This document shows positions 56,231 to 64,000 of a stretch of DNA of 64,000 nucleotides, piece after piece. Location: NCBI GenBank assembly GCA_033127725.1, contig AP026798.1, positions 496,001-560,000 on the forward strand, read 5' to 3'. The number at the start of each line of letters is the position of its first letter. Within the stretch, counting starts at the first letter, position 1. Both the position numbers and the translations under genes were made by a program. A model generated the notes under the pieces. The model made no database searches, was not told the DNA's origin, and worked only from the letters and a program-made list of their open reading frames with translations. This DNA comes from Bombiscardovia nodaiensis (lineage in GTDB: Bacteria > Actinomycetota > Actinomycetes > Actinomycetales > Bifidobacteriaceae).

Positions 56231-57640
56231 TTAGCGCAGGTAGAGGGCTCCCAGAGCGTCGGCCAGGGTGGAGACTTCCACCACTTCCAAGCCAGGGACC
56301 GGCTCCGGCCGCCTGCCCGTGCGGCGGGTGGGCACAATGGCGCGCGTGAAGCCCAGGCGGGCCGCTTCGTTGATTCGGTGGGCCAGCTGAGGGACCGGAC
56401 GCACCTGGCCGGTGAGTGAAATCTCACCGATAGCGCAGGTAGTCTTGGCGATGGGCTTGGAGGAGGAGGCCGAGGCGAGCGCCGCCACGATAGCCAGGTC
56501 GCAGCCCGGCTCCTTGGCCAGACCGCCAGCAATCGTGGAGACATAGAGGTCTTTGGTCAGGAGGTTGACCCGCCCGTGCCGGTAGAGGACGGCCGCCAGC
56601 ATGGCCAGGCGGTTGGCGTCAATGCCGTTGGTGTTGCGCCGGGGGGTGGGCAAGACGGAGTTGGTGACCAGGGCTTGCACTTCGATGGGGAGGCTGCGGT
56701 GGCCGTCGAGGGTGAAGGTGACACAGGTGCCCTCCACGGGCGCTTCGGAGGTGGACAGGAAGAGGCCGGAGGGGTCGGTGACTTCCTCAATGCCCTGGCC
56801 GCTCATGTCGAAGCAGCCCACCTCGTCGGTAGGGCCGAAGCGGTTCTTGGCTGCGTGCAACATGCGCAGGGCGGTTTGGGAGTCGCCCTCGAACTGGCAG
56901 ACCACGTCCACCAAGTGCTCCAGGGTGCGCGGGCCAGCAATCGCGCCGTCCTTGGTCACATGGCCCACCAGCATGATGGGGATGTCGTAGGTTTTAGCCA
57001 GGTCAATCAGTGCCGAAGCCACTTCTCGCACCTGGGTGGAGCCGCCGGAGATGCCGTCTACGTCCTGGGAAGTGATGGTTTGCGCCGAATCGACGATGGC
57101 CAGCGCCGGCTTGGTCTGCTCAATCAGGCCCAGCACTGTGCCCAGGTCGGTGGTAGCTGCCAGCAGCAGAGCGTCATCAATTGCACCAACCCGGGAGGCC
57201 CGCATTCGCACTTGCGCCTGGGATTCCTCGCCGGAAATATACAAGACGCTGCCAGAGGCTGAGCGCGAAACGTTGCCCGCCGTCTCCAGTAGGAGGGTGG
57301 ACTTGCCGATGCCCGGTTCGCCAGCCACGAGAATGACTGAGCCGGGCACAATGCCGCCGCCTAAGACCCGGTCGAACTCCTCGAAACCAGTGCTCAGTCG
57401 GTCCATGTCGCTAGTGGACACTTGCGAAATGGGCTGAGCTTGGGCCTGGGCGGAGACAACTGAGGCCTGGGTTCGTCTACCGCCAGAACCCGTGCCGCCG
57501 CCTGTGCCTCGCTTGGAGGGCCTGGCCTCATGGAATTCCTCAATTGTGCCCCACTGGCCGCACTCGGGGCAGCGGCCGAACCACTTAGCCCCGGTCCAAC
57601 CGCACTCGGTGCAGACATACTGACTTGTGCTTTTCGCCAT
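56231..57640 (-). CDS. radA: DNA repair protein RadA
   Basis: RadA is a RecA-like, DnaB-type helicase that extends D-loops during recombinational repair. The ~469-residue protein has an N-terminal C4 zinc finger (VCTECGWTGAKWFGRCPECGQW), Walker A GEPGIGKST, the RadA-specific KNRFGPTDE motif and a C-terminal Lon-protease-like domain (SLPIEVQALV; KEPGCDLAIVAALASA). Met at 57640 is the family-type start (MAKSTSQYVC); 57670 adds ten residues. It is a single gene, divergent from 57810. Confidence 0.96.
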   Translation of the reverse strand: MAKSTSQYVCTECGWTGAKWFGRCPECGQWGTIEEFHEARPSKRGTGGGTGSGGRRTQASVVSAQAQAQPISQVSTSDMDRLSTGFEEFDRVLGGGIVPGSVILVAGEPGIGKSTLLLETAGNVSRSASGSVLYISGEESQAQVRMRASRVGAIDDALLLAATTDLGTVLGLIEQTKPALAIVDSAQTITSQDVDGISGGSTQVREVASALIDLAKTYDIPIMLVGHVTKDGAIAGPRTLEHLVDVVCQFEGDSQTALRMLHAAKNRFGPTDEVGCFDMSGQGIEEVTDPSGLFLSTSEAPVEGTCVTFTLDGHRSLPIEVQALVTNSVLPTPRRNTNGIDANRLAMLAAVLYRHGRVNLLTKDLYVSTIAGGLAKEPGCDLAIVAALASASSSKPIAKTTCAIGEISLTGQVRPVPQLAHRINEAARLGFTRAIVPTRRTGRRPEPVPGLEVVEVSTLADALGALYLR

Positions 57641-57809
57641 ACCTGCGACGCTATCGGCCTTGAGGGACAAGGAAGGCTATATTCGTTGAGGGCGTGAAAT
57701 ACGGCGGCAGGCGGTGGGTCCTGCCGGATTTGGGGCCAAGTTTGCCTAATTTGCGCACTTTTGTCTGTCTTTTGCAGGCGCTTTACAGGCGCTGTGAGAG
57801 AATAACAAT

Positions 57810-58460
57810 ATGCCTGAAAAAAAGCCTGATATTGAACAGAAGAACAGCCAAGCTGCTATTATCCGCCGTCGCCGGCTGGCCCTGGTTATCGGCGTAGCGC
57901 TCGTAGCTATTGCCGTGCTCTTTTCTGCGTTCGTGTGGCCGCACTGGGCTCCGCAGGGCGGCAATCCTGTACCCAGCGCCTCGTCGACAACCGGGTCGGC
58001 AAAGGCCAGCCAGACGCCTACCAAGCCCGCGATCCAGGCCCAGGCTCTGCCAGATAATGCCAGCGATTTGCTTAAAGCCACGCCCGATACACTCTCCTCT
58101 TTTGCGCGAGTGAAGGCTGATAAAGCGCAAGATTGGCAGGCATCTTCGCCGCTGGAGGAGTACTCCTTGAGCTACTCGTCGGGGGACACCAGCAAGGACG
58201 TGACCCTGCACATGGCCCAGTGGTCCAAGGATGACGACGCCAACAAGCAGTACCAGGCGGTGCTCTCCTCGCTCGCCGGCAAGGAAATCGCTTCGGGCAA
58301 GGTCAAGGTCTCCGGCAAGGAGTCGGGATCCTACGCAGAGCGGGAAGATGCGGCTGATGCCAAGCGGGTCGTTCTGGTTTGGCGCAACGCCACGGTTGTC
58401 TTCCGGGCTGAGGGAACGAAGGCCAGTGTTGAAGCCTTCTTTAAAGACTTCCCCCTGTAA
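57810..58460 (+). CDS. Hypothetical single-pass membrane protein
   Basis: The 216 residues comprise a basic cytoplasmic N-terminus (residues 1-22, ending RRRR), one TM helix (LALVIGVALVAIAVLFSAFVW, ~23-43), a Ser/Thr/Ala/Pro-rich linker, and an extracytoplasmic domain of ~140 residues (LEEYSLSYSSGDTSKDVTLHMAQWSKDDDANKQYQAVL; VVFRAEGTKASVEAFFKDFPL). I do not recognise the domain. It lies upstream of the bS22 gene; a 72-bp gap follows. Confidence 0.75.
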   Translation: MPEKKPDIEQKNSQAAIIRRRRLALVIGVALVAIAVLFSAFVWPHWAPQGGNPVPSASSTTGSAKASQTPTKPAIQAQALPDNASDLLKATPDTLSSFARVKADKAQDWQASSPLEEYSLSYSSGDTSKDVTLHMAQWSKDDDANKQYQAVLSSLAGKEIASGKVKVSGKESGSYAEREDAADAKRVVLVWRNATVVFRAEGTKASVEAFFKDFPL

Positions 58461-58532
58461 AGGTCGCGTAAGCGGTGTATTATTGGGCAAGTTGAATACT
58501 TACCATCAGTTTTAAGGAACGGAGGCTCGCCG

Positions 58533-58622
58533 ATGGGTTCTGTCATCAAGAAGCGCCGCAAGCGTATGAGCAAGAAGAAGCATCGCAAAATGCTGCGTAA
58601 GACTCGTCACCAGCGCAAGTAG
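58533..58622 (+). CDS. 30S ribosomal protein bS22 (AURKAIP1/COX24-type mini-protein)
   Basis: This 29-residue, extremely basic peptide begins GSVIKKRRKRMSKKKHRK and ends RKTRHQRK. It matches the small actinobacterial protein found on mycobacterial 30S subunits near the decoding region. It is preceded by GGAGG and followed at once by a strong terminator, so it is probably its own transcript or ends the one with the preceding gene. Confidence 0.93.
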   Translation: MGSVIKKRRKRMSKKKHRKMLRKTRHQRK

Positions 58623-58653
58623 TTTTCAGCGCAGGTCTTTTGGCTTTGTAGCC

Positions 58654-58724
58654 GAGAGCCCCTCCTGTTGTTCCGTGGCCGCTTTTTTGAAGCGTCCATA
58701 GCAGCAGGAGGGGTTCTCTTTTTT
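58654..58724 (+). terminator. Terminator of the bS22 gene
   Basis: GAGAGCCCCTCCTG pairs with CAGGAGGGG-TTCTC (14 bp, one G-U) around a ~37-base loop. Six T follow. It overlaps the 5' extension of the next open frame, arguing for a later start there. Confidence 0.92.
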
Positions 58725-58769
58725 GCTCTATACTGGTGGCAATACGTGTCTACTCGCAGGGAGGCGGGC

Positions 58770-59171
58770 ATGATTTTTCTAGTGATGGTTGTCGTTATGG
58801 GAGCTGCTACTGTGCTGTTTGCTTGGGTGTATGCGCTCAGCAAGAGTGGGAAACTGCGCAGGACTTCGTTCGCTTCAGGTGTGAACGTTGATGAGATGCT
58901 GGCCTCGGACGAGACTTGGAATTACGTCTACCGCAAATATGCGCCCAGTTTCTTAGCTGATGCGGTGCTGTGCGGCTTGACGATTCTCGTTACGGCGCTG
59001 GGCTGCGTGCTCGCTGGCTCTTGGAACAATATGGGAACTTGGGCTTTTGTCTTGGTTATGGTGCTCGTTCTTGCCGCCTTGATCAGCCTTATCGTTACCG
59101 GTGTAAAAGCTGGTCGGGACGCTAAAACCTACAATCGTGACCACCATATCACTTCGGACCACAAATACTGA
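58770..59171 (+). CDS. Small multi-span membrane protein
   Basis: From the ATG at 58770 (AGGGAGG five bases upstream) the ~133-residue product has TM segments at about 1-23 (IFLVMVVVMGAATVLFAWVYAL), 60-80 and 90-112. A cytoplasmic loop SGKLRRTSFASGVNVDEMLASDETWNYVYRKYAPSF lies between the first two, and the tail is His/Asp-rich. A frame continuing upstream to 58668 runs through the terminator and is rejected. No family recognised. The stop lies inside the next terminator. Confidence 0.75.
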   Translation: MIFLVMVVVMGAATVLFAWVYALSKSGKLRRTSFASGVNVDEMLASDETWNYVYRKYAPSFLADAVLCGLTILVTALGCVLAGSWNNMGTWAFVLVMVLVLAALISLIVTGVKAGRDAKTYNRDHHITSDHKY

Positions 59172-59211
59172 TACCCCTGGCTGCGTCTTGGTGGCAACAG
59201 GGGTATCAGTA
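59166..59211. terminator. Bidirectional terminator between the membrane gene and rpiA
   Basis: TACTGATACCCCTG pairs perfectly (14 bp) with CAGGGGTATCAGTA around an 18-base loop. T-tracts are poor on both strands (TTTGT on the minus strand). The stop codon of the upstream gene lies in the left arm. Confidence 0.8.
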
Positions 59212-59227
59212 CTGGCTCAGAATGGGA

Positions 59228-59926
59228 CTACTTGTTGGAGTTGGTCATGACGCGGGGGCCGTGGGGGTCGCCTACGATGACCGTGTCAACCATGTTCAGG
59301 AAGAGGCCGTGCTCCACCACGCCGACCGTGTTGATCAGGTCTTCGGCCAAGTCCTGCGGGTGGTCAATGAGCTCCAGGTGGAGGTCCACCACGTAGTTGT
59401 TCTCGTCGGTGCGCACGGGCTTGCCGTCCTCGGCCATGCGCAGGGTAGGCTGGTATCCGCGGTCCTCAAAGCGCTTGATAACGTGGCCTGCACCGAAGGG
59501 GATGACCTCGACGGGCAGGGGGAACTTGCCAATGGTGTCAACGACCTTGGACTCGTCCACAATCCAAACAATCTTGTTGGAGTTGGTGGCCACGATCTTC
59601 TCCCAAAGAAGGGCCGCGCCGCCGCCTTTAATGCTGTTGAAGTTCTGGTCTACTTCGTCAGCGCCGTCAATAGTCACATCGATGTGGTCCACGTCGTCAA
59701 TGTCCACAATCTTGATGCCGTAGCCCTCGGCTTGTTCCTGGGTGCGCCGGGAGGTGGTGACACCGGTGAAGGTCAGGCCCTCTTCCTGGACTCTACGGCC
59801 CAGTTCGTCCACCAGGAAGCGCACGGTAGAGCCGGTGCCCAACCCTGCAATCATGCCATTTTCGATGAGCTTTGCGGCCTCGATGCCTGCCGCCTTTTTC
59901 AATGCATCTTGCTGTGTCTTATCCAT
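59228..59926 (-). CDS. rpiA: Ribose-5-phosphate isomerase A
   Basis: RpiA interconverts ribose-5-P and ribulose-5-P and feeds the bifid shunt and nucleotide synthesis. The 232 residues contain GLGTGSTVRFLVDELG, DGADEVDQNFNSIKGGGAALLWEK (substrate-binding Asp and the catalytic Glu and Lys region) and VVDLHLELIDHPQDL. GGAGA precedes the ATG. It is a single gene. Confidence 0.96.
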   Translation of the reverse strand: MDKTQQDALKKAAGIEAAKLIENGMIAGLGTGSTVRFLVDELGRRVQEEGLTFTGVTTSRRTQEQAEGYGIKIVDIDDVDHIDVTIDGADEVDQNFNSIKGGGAALLWEKIVATNSNKIVWIVDESKVVDTIGKFPLPVEVIPFGAGHVIKRFEDRGYQPTLRMAEDGKPVRTDENNYVVDLHLELIDHPQDLAEDLINTVGVVEHGLFLNMVDTVIVGDPHGPRVMTNSNK

Positions 59927-60051
59927 CGAATCTCCTTATGCGCGCCACCTTGCGGGCGCAGCTCTTATTCACCCATAGTACGCGAGGGACCTACCCGAGA
60001 TTGGTCTTGCGCTGGCTGAGTATTTCCTACGCGGCCAGAAGCTGAAAAAGC

Positions 60052-61260
60052 TCAGCCTTGTGAGTCATTTGAATCCTGTACTTCGATAGCGTGCAGGCGG
60101 AAGGGGGCGTTGATGTGAACGTGGCCAGCCTGGTCAATGTCGGCTTCGAAGGTGATGGAGCCCGAGATGTGCAGGTCCTGGCCGGCAAAGTAGGAGGAGG
60201 CGGAGGGCGGCGGCGTAATGGTCAGGTCGCCATGAGCGGTGAGTCCTCGCGAGGGGGAGGTGGCGGCCGACTCTGCTGTCGATGTCTCTGCCGATGCTTG
60301 CGTAGGTTCTTCTGTGGGTACTTCTGCCGGTTCATCCGCGTCTGGCTCCTGGTCCTCAACTTGCTGAGAGAGCGGGGAATCTTGGGACTGCGAGAGCGGG
60401 GAGAGCACTACTGTCTGCTCGCCTGGCCCTTCGTCCTCCATCTGGTCTGGCGAGAGTAGGGGCTTCATCACCTGTGTCTCTTCGGGGCTGTCGGTGCTGA
60501 CCGGCGGTAGGACCTGGGTTTCGCTCAAGTCGTCGGCATCTTCCCGGCTCTCTGACTGCGCAGGCGCAGGGCTGGCGGCCTGGGATTCGTGGCGCGCAGG
60601 CGAGCTGGCTTGACCTGCTGCTGGACCTGGTGTGCCCTGGTCAGAAGCGTCCTGCTCTGGGCTCTGGCGCTGGTAGAGCTCGTCGGCCTGAGCGGGGTCA
60701 ATCTGTTGGCCCTTGAGCTGGAGGCGGACCTCTTCGGAGATTTTGAGCCCCTTGGTGTAGGGGGAGGCGAGGAGGGAGCGCCAGCCTTCTAAGGGCAGGT
60801 AGGAGCGCTTATCGCCCCGGCGTACGGCGGAAGCGTAGCCGTGGGCCAAGTCGTCAACCTTCTCGTTGTACTCGTCGCCAGCGTGGCCTTTGACCCAGAA
60901 AAACTTGACCGGACCGGGTCGGCTGCTGATTTCGCGGTCGATAGCTTCGATGAGCTCACGGTTTTTCACGGGCTGGCCTGCCGCGTTCTTCCAGCCTTTT
61001 TTCTTCCACCCGTGCACCCACTTGGTGGAGCAGTTGATGGCGTACTGGGAGTCGGTCTGAATGGTCAGCGGCGTGGCGCTTTTGTGGGTGCGCAGGGCTT
61101 GCAAAACGGCGCACAGCTCGCCAATCTGGTTGGTGCCGTTAGTGGCCCCGCCCGCATCGCAGGCGCTGGATCCGTGGTCGGCCCAAGCCCAGCCCATAGG
61201 TCCGTTGGGATTGCCCAGGGCGGACCCGTCAGTAGATACGACTATCTCATTTTGACTCAT
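60052..61260 (-). CDS. rnhA: Ribonuclease HI with long C-terminal extension
   Basis: The N-terminal ~145 residues are a complete RNase HI that degrades RNA in RNA-DNA hybrids. Catalytic residues are Asp (VSTDGSALGNP), Glu (NQIGELCAV), Asp (IQTDSQYAI) and Asp (EKVDDLAH), plus GWKKKGWKNAAGQPVKNRELI and WVKGHAGDEYNE. A further ~55 residues (KRSYLPLEGWRSLLASPYTKGL) lead into a ~150-residue Glu/Pro/Ser/Asp-rich linker. The last ~65 residues are beta-rich (LTITPPPSASSYFAGQDLHISGSITFEADIDQAGHVHINAPFRLHAIEV) and not recognised. RNase HI is normally ~150 residues. Confidence 0.92.
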   Translation of the reverse strand: MSQNEIVVSTDGSALGNPNGPMGWAWADHGSSACDAGGATNGTNQIGELCAVLQALRTHKSATPLTIQTDSQYAINCSTKWVHGWKKKGWKNAAGQPVKNRELIEAIDREISSRPGPVKFFWVKGHAGDEYNEKVDDLAHGYASAVRRGDKRSYLPLEGWRSLLASPYTKGLKISEEVRLQLKGQQIDPAQADELYQRQSPEQDASDQGTPGPAAGQASSPARHESQAASPAPAQSESREDADDLSETQVLPPVSTDSPEETQVMKPLLSPDQMEDEGPGEQTVVLSPLSQSQDSPLSQQVEDQEPDADEPAEVPTEEPTQASAETSTAESAATSPSRGLTAHGDLTITPPPSASSYFAGQDLHISGSITFEADIDQAGHVHINAPFRLHAIEVQDSNDSQG

Positions 61261-61321
61261 ACCCCCAGCCTAAACGACTCGGGGGAAAAGGGCATATTTT
61301 GCTTATAACAGTGCAGATGTA

Positions 61322-61350
61322 TAGACAACATATTGATGATGTATTACAAT
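61322..61350 (+). promoter_or_regulatory. Promoter of the RelB-like antitoxin gene, overlapping repeats
   Basis: TAGACA (61322-61327), a 17-base spacer and TACAAT (61345-61350) form a good promoter. Around it, TATTGAT occurs twice (61331 and ~61363) and ACATAT..ATATGT forms an imperfect inverted repeat, typical of autoregulated antitoxin operators. Confidence 0.6.
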
Positions 61351-61392
61351 AGTAAGAAAGTATTGATATGTGAAAGATGGGGGGAGTGTGCG

Positions 61393-61671
61393 TTGAGCCA
61401 GACAACTACGGTGAGTTTCCGCACTGATAAGCGCGTGAAAGAGGAGGCTAAGGAGCTCTTTGCTGACCTGGGTCTCGATCTTTCGACCGCCCTCAATATG
61501 TTTCTACGGCAGGCTCTGATTGATGATGGTTTGCCTTTTCAAGTTACCCGAGATAGCCCGGACAATATAGCGGCGCGTAGGCAGGCTGACCGCGGGGAAG
61601 GTAAGCGTTTCTCTTCCAGCACCGACCTGATGAAGGATTTGCTGGGTGCTGAAGACAGTATTTCGCACTAG
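61393..61671 (+). CDS. RelB/DinJ-type antitoxin, solitary
   Basis: The ~92-residue ribbon-helix-helix protein (TTTVSFRTDKRVKEEAKELFADLGLDLSTALNMFLRQALIDDGLPFQV) is typical of RelB/DinJ antitoxins: an N-terminal strand for DNA binding, two helices, then a C-terminal toxin-wrapping tail. The TTG at 61393 is chosen because GGGGGAG lies six bases upstream; frames from 61333 would run through the promoter. No RelE/YafQ toxin gene follows; the next gene is convergent pgm. Confidence 0.85.
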   Translation: MSQTTTVSFRTDKRVKEEAKELFADLGLDLSTALNMFLRQALIDDGLPFQVTRDSPDNIAARRQADRGEGKRFSSSTDLMKDLLGAEDSISH

Positions 61672-61698
61672 CCAGTTCGCTAGGGATGCCGAAAGAAA

Positions 61699-61732
61699 GG
61701 ACGGCCCCGCGCAATGGTGGGTGGGGCCGTCC
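61699..61732. terminator. Bidirectional terminator between the antitoxin gene and pgm
   Basis: GGACGGCCCC pairs perfectly with GGGGCCGTCC around a 14-base loop. On the minus strand CTTTCTTTC follows. Confidence 0.85.
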
Positions 61733-61745
61733 AGAATTGAAGAGG

Positions 61746-63422
61746 CTACTTGGAGAGAGCCTTGCTCACTACCTGGTTGGCGTCGGTGAGCACCTGCTGG
61801 AGGGCATCGGGGGAGACGAAGGACTCGGCGTAGACCTTGTAGATGTTCTCGGTGCCGGAGGGACGGGCGGCAAACCAGTTGTTCTTGGTTGTCACCTTGA
61901 TACCGCCGATCTTTGCGCCGTTGCCGGGGGCCTCGGTCAGCTTAGCGGTGATGGTTTCACCGGCCAGCTGGGTCTCCTCCACGTCTGCCGGGCTCAGGCT
62001 GGCAAACTTGGCTTTTTCCTCCAAGCTGGTGGGTGTGTCGACCCGCTGGTACCAGCTTTCGCCGAAGCGCTCGACCTGCTCCTGGTGGAGTTGGGCCGGG
62101 TTCTTGCCGGTCTTGGCGGTGATTTCTGCGGCCAGGAGGTCGGGGATGAGTCCGTCCTTGTCGGTGGTCCAGACGTGGCCGTCCAAGCGCAGGAAGCTCA
62201 TGCCGGAGCTCTCTTCGCCACCGAAAGCGACCTGACCCTTGAAGAGCGGGTCTACGAACCATTTGAAGCCGACGGGCACTTCTACCAGCTTGGCGCCGAT
62301 GGAGGCGGCCACACGGTCAATCAGGGAAGAGGAGACCAAAGTCTTACCGATGCCAGCGCCTGCCGGCCAGTCGGGGCGGTTGCCCGAGAAGAGGTACTGG
62401 ACGCACACGGCGATGTAGTGGTTGGGGTTCATAACGCCCCAGCCTGGGCAGACGATGCCGTGGCGGTCAGCGTCGGGGTCGGTGCCGCCGACCAAGTCGT
62501 AGGAGTCCCAGGCGCCGTTGTCCAGCCGGTCTACCAGGCCCTTCATGGCGTAAGGCGAAGAGGGATCCATGCGAATCTTGCCGTCGTGGTCAATGGTCAT
62601 GAAGCGCCAGGTGGGGTCCACTTCGGGGTTGATGACCCCAATGTTGAGCCCGTACTTTTCGTTGATGAGCGGCCAGTAGTTGACCGACGCGCCGCCCAGA
62701 GGATCGATGCCCAGGCGCACACCGGAGGAGCGGATGGCTTCGAAGTCGATGACCAGGTCCAGGTCGTTAACATAGTGCTCCCGGTAGTCGAAGCGCTCCA
62801 CCAGGTCGGACTTGATGGCCTGCTCGAAGGGGATGCGCCGAATCTGCTGGTAAGAGCCCAGGAGCTCGTTGGCGCGGTCAGCAATGGCCTTGGTGGTCGC
62901 CTCGGGGGCCGGGCCGCCTGTGGGCGGATCGTACTTGAAACCGCCGTCGGTGGGTGGGTTGTGGGAGGGGGTGACGACGATGCCGTCGGCCAGGTCGTCG
63001 CCCGAGAAGCGCTGGGTGCCGTCGTTGGCCCGGTTGTGGGTCAGGATGGCTTGCGAGATGGTGGGAGTAGGGGTGTAGTCGTCGCGCGAATCGATGCGCA
63101 CCCGCACACCAGCGGCCACGAGCACTTCAATGGCAGACTTCCAAGCTGGTAGGGAGAGGGCGTGCGTATCGCGGCCCAAGTAGAGGGGACCGGTCACACC
63201 TTCCTTGGCCCTCTGCTCGGCAATGGCCTGGGAAATGGCTACGATATGAGCCTCGTTAAAGGAGGTTTTGAGGGAGGAACCCCGGTGGCCTGAGGTGCCG
63301 AAGGAGACGCGCTGGGCGGCGTTGGAAGGGTCAGGGACTAGGTCGTAGTATTGGCCGACGACCTCGTCGACGTTGATTAAATCATCTTGAGTGGCGGGCA
63401 TTCCCGCATTGTTTGCAACCAT
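61746..63422 (-). CDS. pgm: Phosphoglucomutase, alpha-D-glucose phosphate-specific
   Basis: Pgm interconverts glucose-1-P and glucose-6-P in glycogen and sugar-nucleotide metabolism. The ~558-residue protein has [22 protein letters not shown], the phosphoserine loop [13 protein letters not shown], the Mg-binding [11 protein letters not shown], the substrate loop [11 protein letters not shown] and the phosphate-binding [12 protein letters not shown]. It is the long bacterial form. ATG 63422 has AGGG upstream; frames from 63464 are not needed. Confidence 0.96.
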   Translation of the reverse strand: MVANNAGMPATQDDLINVDEVVGQYYDLVPDPSNAAQRVSFGTSGHRGSSLKTSFNEAHIVAISQAIAEQRAKEGVTGPLYLGRDTHALSLPAWKSAIEVLVAAGVRVRIDSRDDYTPTPTISQAILTHNRANDGTQRFSGDDLADGIVVTPSHNPPTDGGFKYDPPTGGPAPEATTKAIADRANELLGSYQQIRRIPFEQAIKSDLVERFDYREHYVNDLDLVIDFEAIRSSGVRLGIDPLGGASVNYWPLINEKYGLNIGVINPEVDPTWRFMTIDHDGKIRMDPSSPYAMKGLVDRLDNGAWDSYDLVGGTDPDADRHGIVCPGWGVMNPNHYIAVCVQYLFSGNRPDWPAGAGIGKTLVSSSLIDRVAASIGAKLVEVPVGFKWFVDPLFKGQVAFGGEESSGMSFLRLDGHVWTTDKDGLIPDLLAAEITAKTGKNPAQLHQEQVERFGESWYQRVDTPTSLEEKAKFASLSPADVEETQLAGETITAKLTEAPGNGAKIGGIKVTTKNNWFAARPSGTENIYKVYAESFVSPDALQQVLTDANQVVSKALSK

Positions 63423-63522
63423 AAGCCCTATTTTCTCACAGTGACCTGACAGCAATTCGCACAAAAGTCAACGTAAGCTCACATTTGCTTACATTTTCGC
63501 CAGCTGGGCTGGCAGACTCGCT

Positions 63523-64000
63523 TCACTCTACTGGCACCCGCACGCTCAGGGATTGATGGTCTACGGTGAGCTCAATACTCTGGGTCTCACCCAAAATGTC
63601 GCCGTCCACTTGCGCCAGAGCGGGTTCGCGCAGATTAATCTGTGCGCTCGCTCCCTGCATCTGCACAATCGAGGAGTTGGTTGACAAGGGGCTCTGCGAA
63701 GACTTGCGGGTGATGGTCTGGTGCATCACGTCGCCAAAAAGATTGGCCCAGCCGATTAAGCCGCCAGTGGTGTCGATAATCTCGAAGTCGAGAATACCGT
63801 CGTCAAAGGAGGCGTCTGGCATCAGGGAAAAGCCCGGAATTTCACCGCAATTGCCGGCCATAAAGGTGCGAAACTCTACGTTGGTGTTCGTCTGTGCGCG
63901 CCCGTCTGGCTGCCGGATAGTAATGTCGCCCTGGTACTTGTCGGCGAAGAGATGCTTGGCGCCGGAGATGAAGTAAGCCAGCCAGGAGATGCTCTTTTTT
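63523..64000 (-). CDS. Diacylglycerol/lipid kinase family protein, C-terminal part (cut by window edge)
   Basis: The visible ~158 residues are the C-terminal domain of a DagK/YegS-type lipid kinase: AYFISGAKHLF..Y, a beta-rich core, then GEIPGFSLMPDASFDDGILDFEIIDTTG and a final VDGDILG motif with Leu/Val strands (SIELTVDHQSLSVRVPVE). The N-terminal catalytic GGDGT motif would lie off the right edge. These enzymes recycle diacylglycerol in the membrane. The gene is complete at its 3' end. Confidence 0.85.
   Translation of the reverse strand, partial: KKSISWLAYFISGAKHLFADKYQGDITIRQPDGRAQTNTNVEFRTFMAGNCGEIPGFSLMPDASFDDGILDFEIIDTTGGLIGWANLFGDVMHQTITRKSSQSPLSTNSSIVQMQGASAQINLREPALAQVDGDILGETQSIELTVDHQSLSVRVPVE

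Noticed and set aside
61686..63152. Plus-strand frame of 488 codons opposite pgm
   Set aside because: Antisense shadow of the well-supported pgm gene; the Gly/Val/Ala/His pattern is typical of reversed GC-rich coding sequence.

Overview
The window comes from a high-GC Gram-positive bacterium and looks like Bifidobacterium or a close relative in the Bifidobacteriaceae. The evidence is its GC-rich codon use, frequent GTG and TTG starts, a bifunctional AdhE, the 29-residue actinobacterial ribosomal protein bS22, zinc-binding S14 and L36, and r-proteins (S5, L17) with the long low-complexity extensions familiar from bifidobacteria. All function calls are made by eye from protein motifs; the genus is an inference.

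Layout. 1-1853 is the start of a minus-strand operon: an XRE regulator, a small PLDc_N membrane protein and an ABC ATPase cut by the window edge. 1937-5849 holds a YigZ-family protein, a HEAT-like protein, rplM-rpsI behind a long structured leader, and a lipoprotein. adhE follows at 6171-8909 with a perfect TGTGA-N6-TCACA palindrome upstream. 9297-20487 is the S10/spc ribosomal protein run ending in secY. It is separated from adk-hsp20-infA-rpmJ-rpsM-rpsK-rpoA-rplQ-truA (23654-29884) by a two-gene ABC exporter whose permease reading frame carries an in-frame amber codon. tRNA-Ser(CGA) lies at 29981-30069, followed by a possible broken membrane gene, then an MFS sugar transporter with a GH3 beta-glucosidase. 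35837-43305 is nusA-infB-rbfA-truB-ribF, followed by a solitary HicB-like gene.

43954-47457 encodes a large secreted RCC1-repeat protein with a central InlB-type repeat and a C-terminal LPGAG-membrane-basic tail. 47747-51390 is an amino-acid ABC transporter operon with two tandem paralogous binding proteins. 51639-56113 groups a nucleosidase, a DUF985 cupin, a SAH/MTA-deaminase-like amidohydrolase and an atypical S-adenosylhomocysteine hydrolase homologue. Residues that recognise the 6-amino group of adenine appear to be replaced in both the nucleosidase and the hydrolase. Together with the deaminase this suggests methyl-cycle salvage through 6-oxopurine (inosyl) intermediates, and it is the most interesting system in the window.

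The rest (56231-64000) is radA, a membrane-anchored protein, the bS22 gene, a small membrane protein, rpiA, RNase HI with a long C-terminal extension, a solitary RelB/DinJ-type antitoxin, phosphoglucomutase, and the C-terminal part of a lipid kinase. Many genes are separated by clear hairpins; those with T-tracts are called terminators and the others are recorded as intercistronic structures.
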